A stretch of 64,000 bases of DNA, taken from the NCBI RefSeq assembly GCF_037042905.1, contig NC_087261.1:10864217-10928216 (forward strand), written 5' to 3'. Both the position numbers and the translations under genes were made by a program. Source of the DNA: Lytechinus pictus. Lineage: Eukaryota; Echinodermata; Echinoidea; Temnopleuroida; Toxopneustidae. Each line of letters begins with the position of its first letter. Within the stretch, counting starts at the first letter, position 1. This document shows positions 63,625 through 64,000 of this stretch, piece by piece. Below the pieces are notes generated by a model, which was not told the origin of the DNA, searched no databases, and saw only the letters and a program-made list of their open reading frames with translations.

Positions 63625-64000
63625 TGGTTTGGTTAAATTTGGTTAAATTTTTGAAATGTCATCATAACTTAGAGAGTATATGAATCTAATTCATGAAACT
63701 TGACACAAGGGTAACCAAGTATCACTGATCATCCTGCATTAGTTTTAGATCACATGATCAAGGTCAGAGATCATTTATGGTCAATGAACTTTGGCCATGT
63801 TTGGGGTGTCAGCATTGAAATCTTAACCAAGGTTAAATTTTTGAAATGTCATAACTTAGAAAGTATATGGACCTAGGACATAAGGACAACCAAGTATTAC
63901 TGAACATCTTTGGTTTGAGGTCACATGAACAAGGTCGAAGGTCACTTGGGGTCAATGACCTGGACCATGTTGGTCGAATCAATATCGATATATCTTAACC
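63625..64000. repeat. second diverged AGGTCA-type repeat, runs off the window
   Basis: Repeats 62080-62440 with few changes (GAAATCTTAACCAAGGTTAA, GGACCATGTTGGTCGAATCA), i.e. a local duplication at a distance of about 1.56 kb. Confidence 0.8.

Noticed and set aside
1-64000. CRISPR arrays, bacterial operons, rRNA or viral genes
   Set aside because: Tandem repeats here lack unique spacers; all supported genes are spliced; no rRNA or viral protein signature was recognised.

Overview
The window is nuclear DNA of an animal, AT-rich and dense in repeats. Genes are split into short exons with GT/AG introns, and foldback (MITE-like) elements fill the introns. The PEX3 protein is clearly metazoan. 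A tRNA-derived SINE at about 38.96 kb, the non-LTR reverse transcriptases and the many poly-G/poly-C tracts all suggest a marine invertebrate deuterostome, most likely an echinoderm of sea-urchin type. The species is an inference, not proven.

Three genes can be supported, all on the minus strand. (1) PEX3, the peroxisomal membrane-protein import receptor, is complete in 12 coding exons (start codon 24359, stop 2229; 388 residues). Intron 1 alone is 10 kb. (2) An unrecognised gene of 3 exons (49630 to 36618; 389 residues, or 375 from the second ATG) has a 10.6-kb first intron packed with nested transposons. (3) The 3' part of a TMEM14-family gene has 3 exons (56948 to 53953); its first exon was not found.

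PEX3 intron 1 (14.3-24.3 kb) also holds a duplicated promoter-like cassette (17.0-18.1 and 23.5-24.0 kb), a putative small minus-strand exon, and three plus-strand candidate exons (21.1, 22.4, 23.1 kb) of unknown identity.

The rest is mobile DNA, often one element inside another. At 27.9-35.3 kb lies a 7.38-kb hAT-type element with perfect 8-bp target duplications. Its interior is a large inverted repeat of about 557-bp tandem units around a dead Jockey-like reverse transcriptase, which is itself split by a TTAA-flanked palindrome. At 40.6-48.8 kb a 5'-truncated CR1/L2-like retrotransposon is split by a 5.65-kb element with CCCAGGTAACA ends and satellite-like ACGTTGG arrays. That element in turn contains a third element and a 647-bp palindrome whose two arms carry the same short ORF and splice donor. 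A second small MITE sits in the reverse transcriptase domain. Elsewhere there are TTAA-flanked MITEs, a large group of foldback elements ending in GGGCCCGTTTCATAAAG-like repeats with CTG/CAG duplications, two SINEs, two nearly identical 0.96-kb repeats rich in AGGTCA motifs, and microsatellites. No tRNA, rRNA or CRISPR locus was found.
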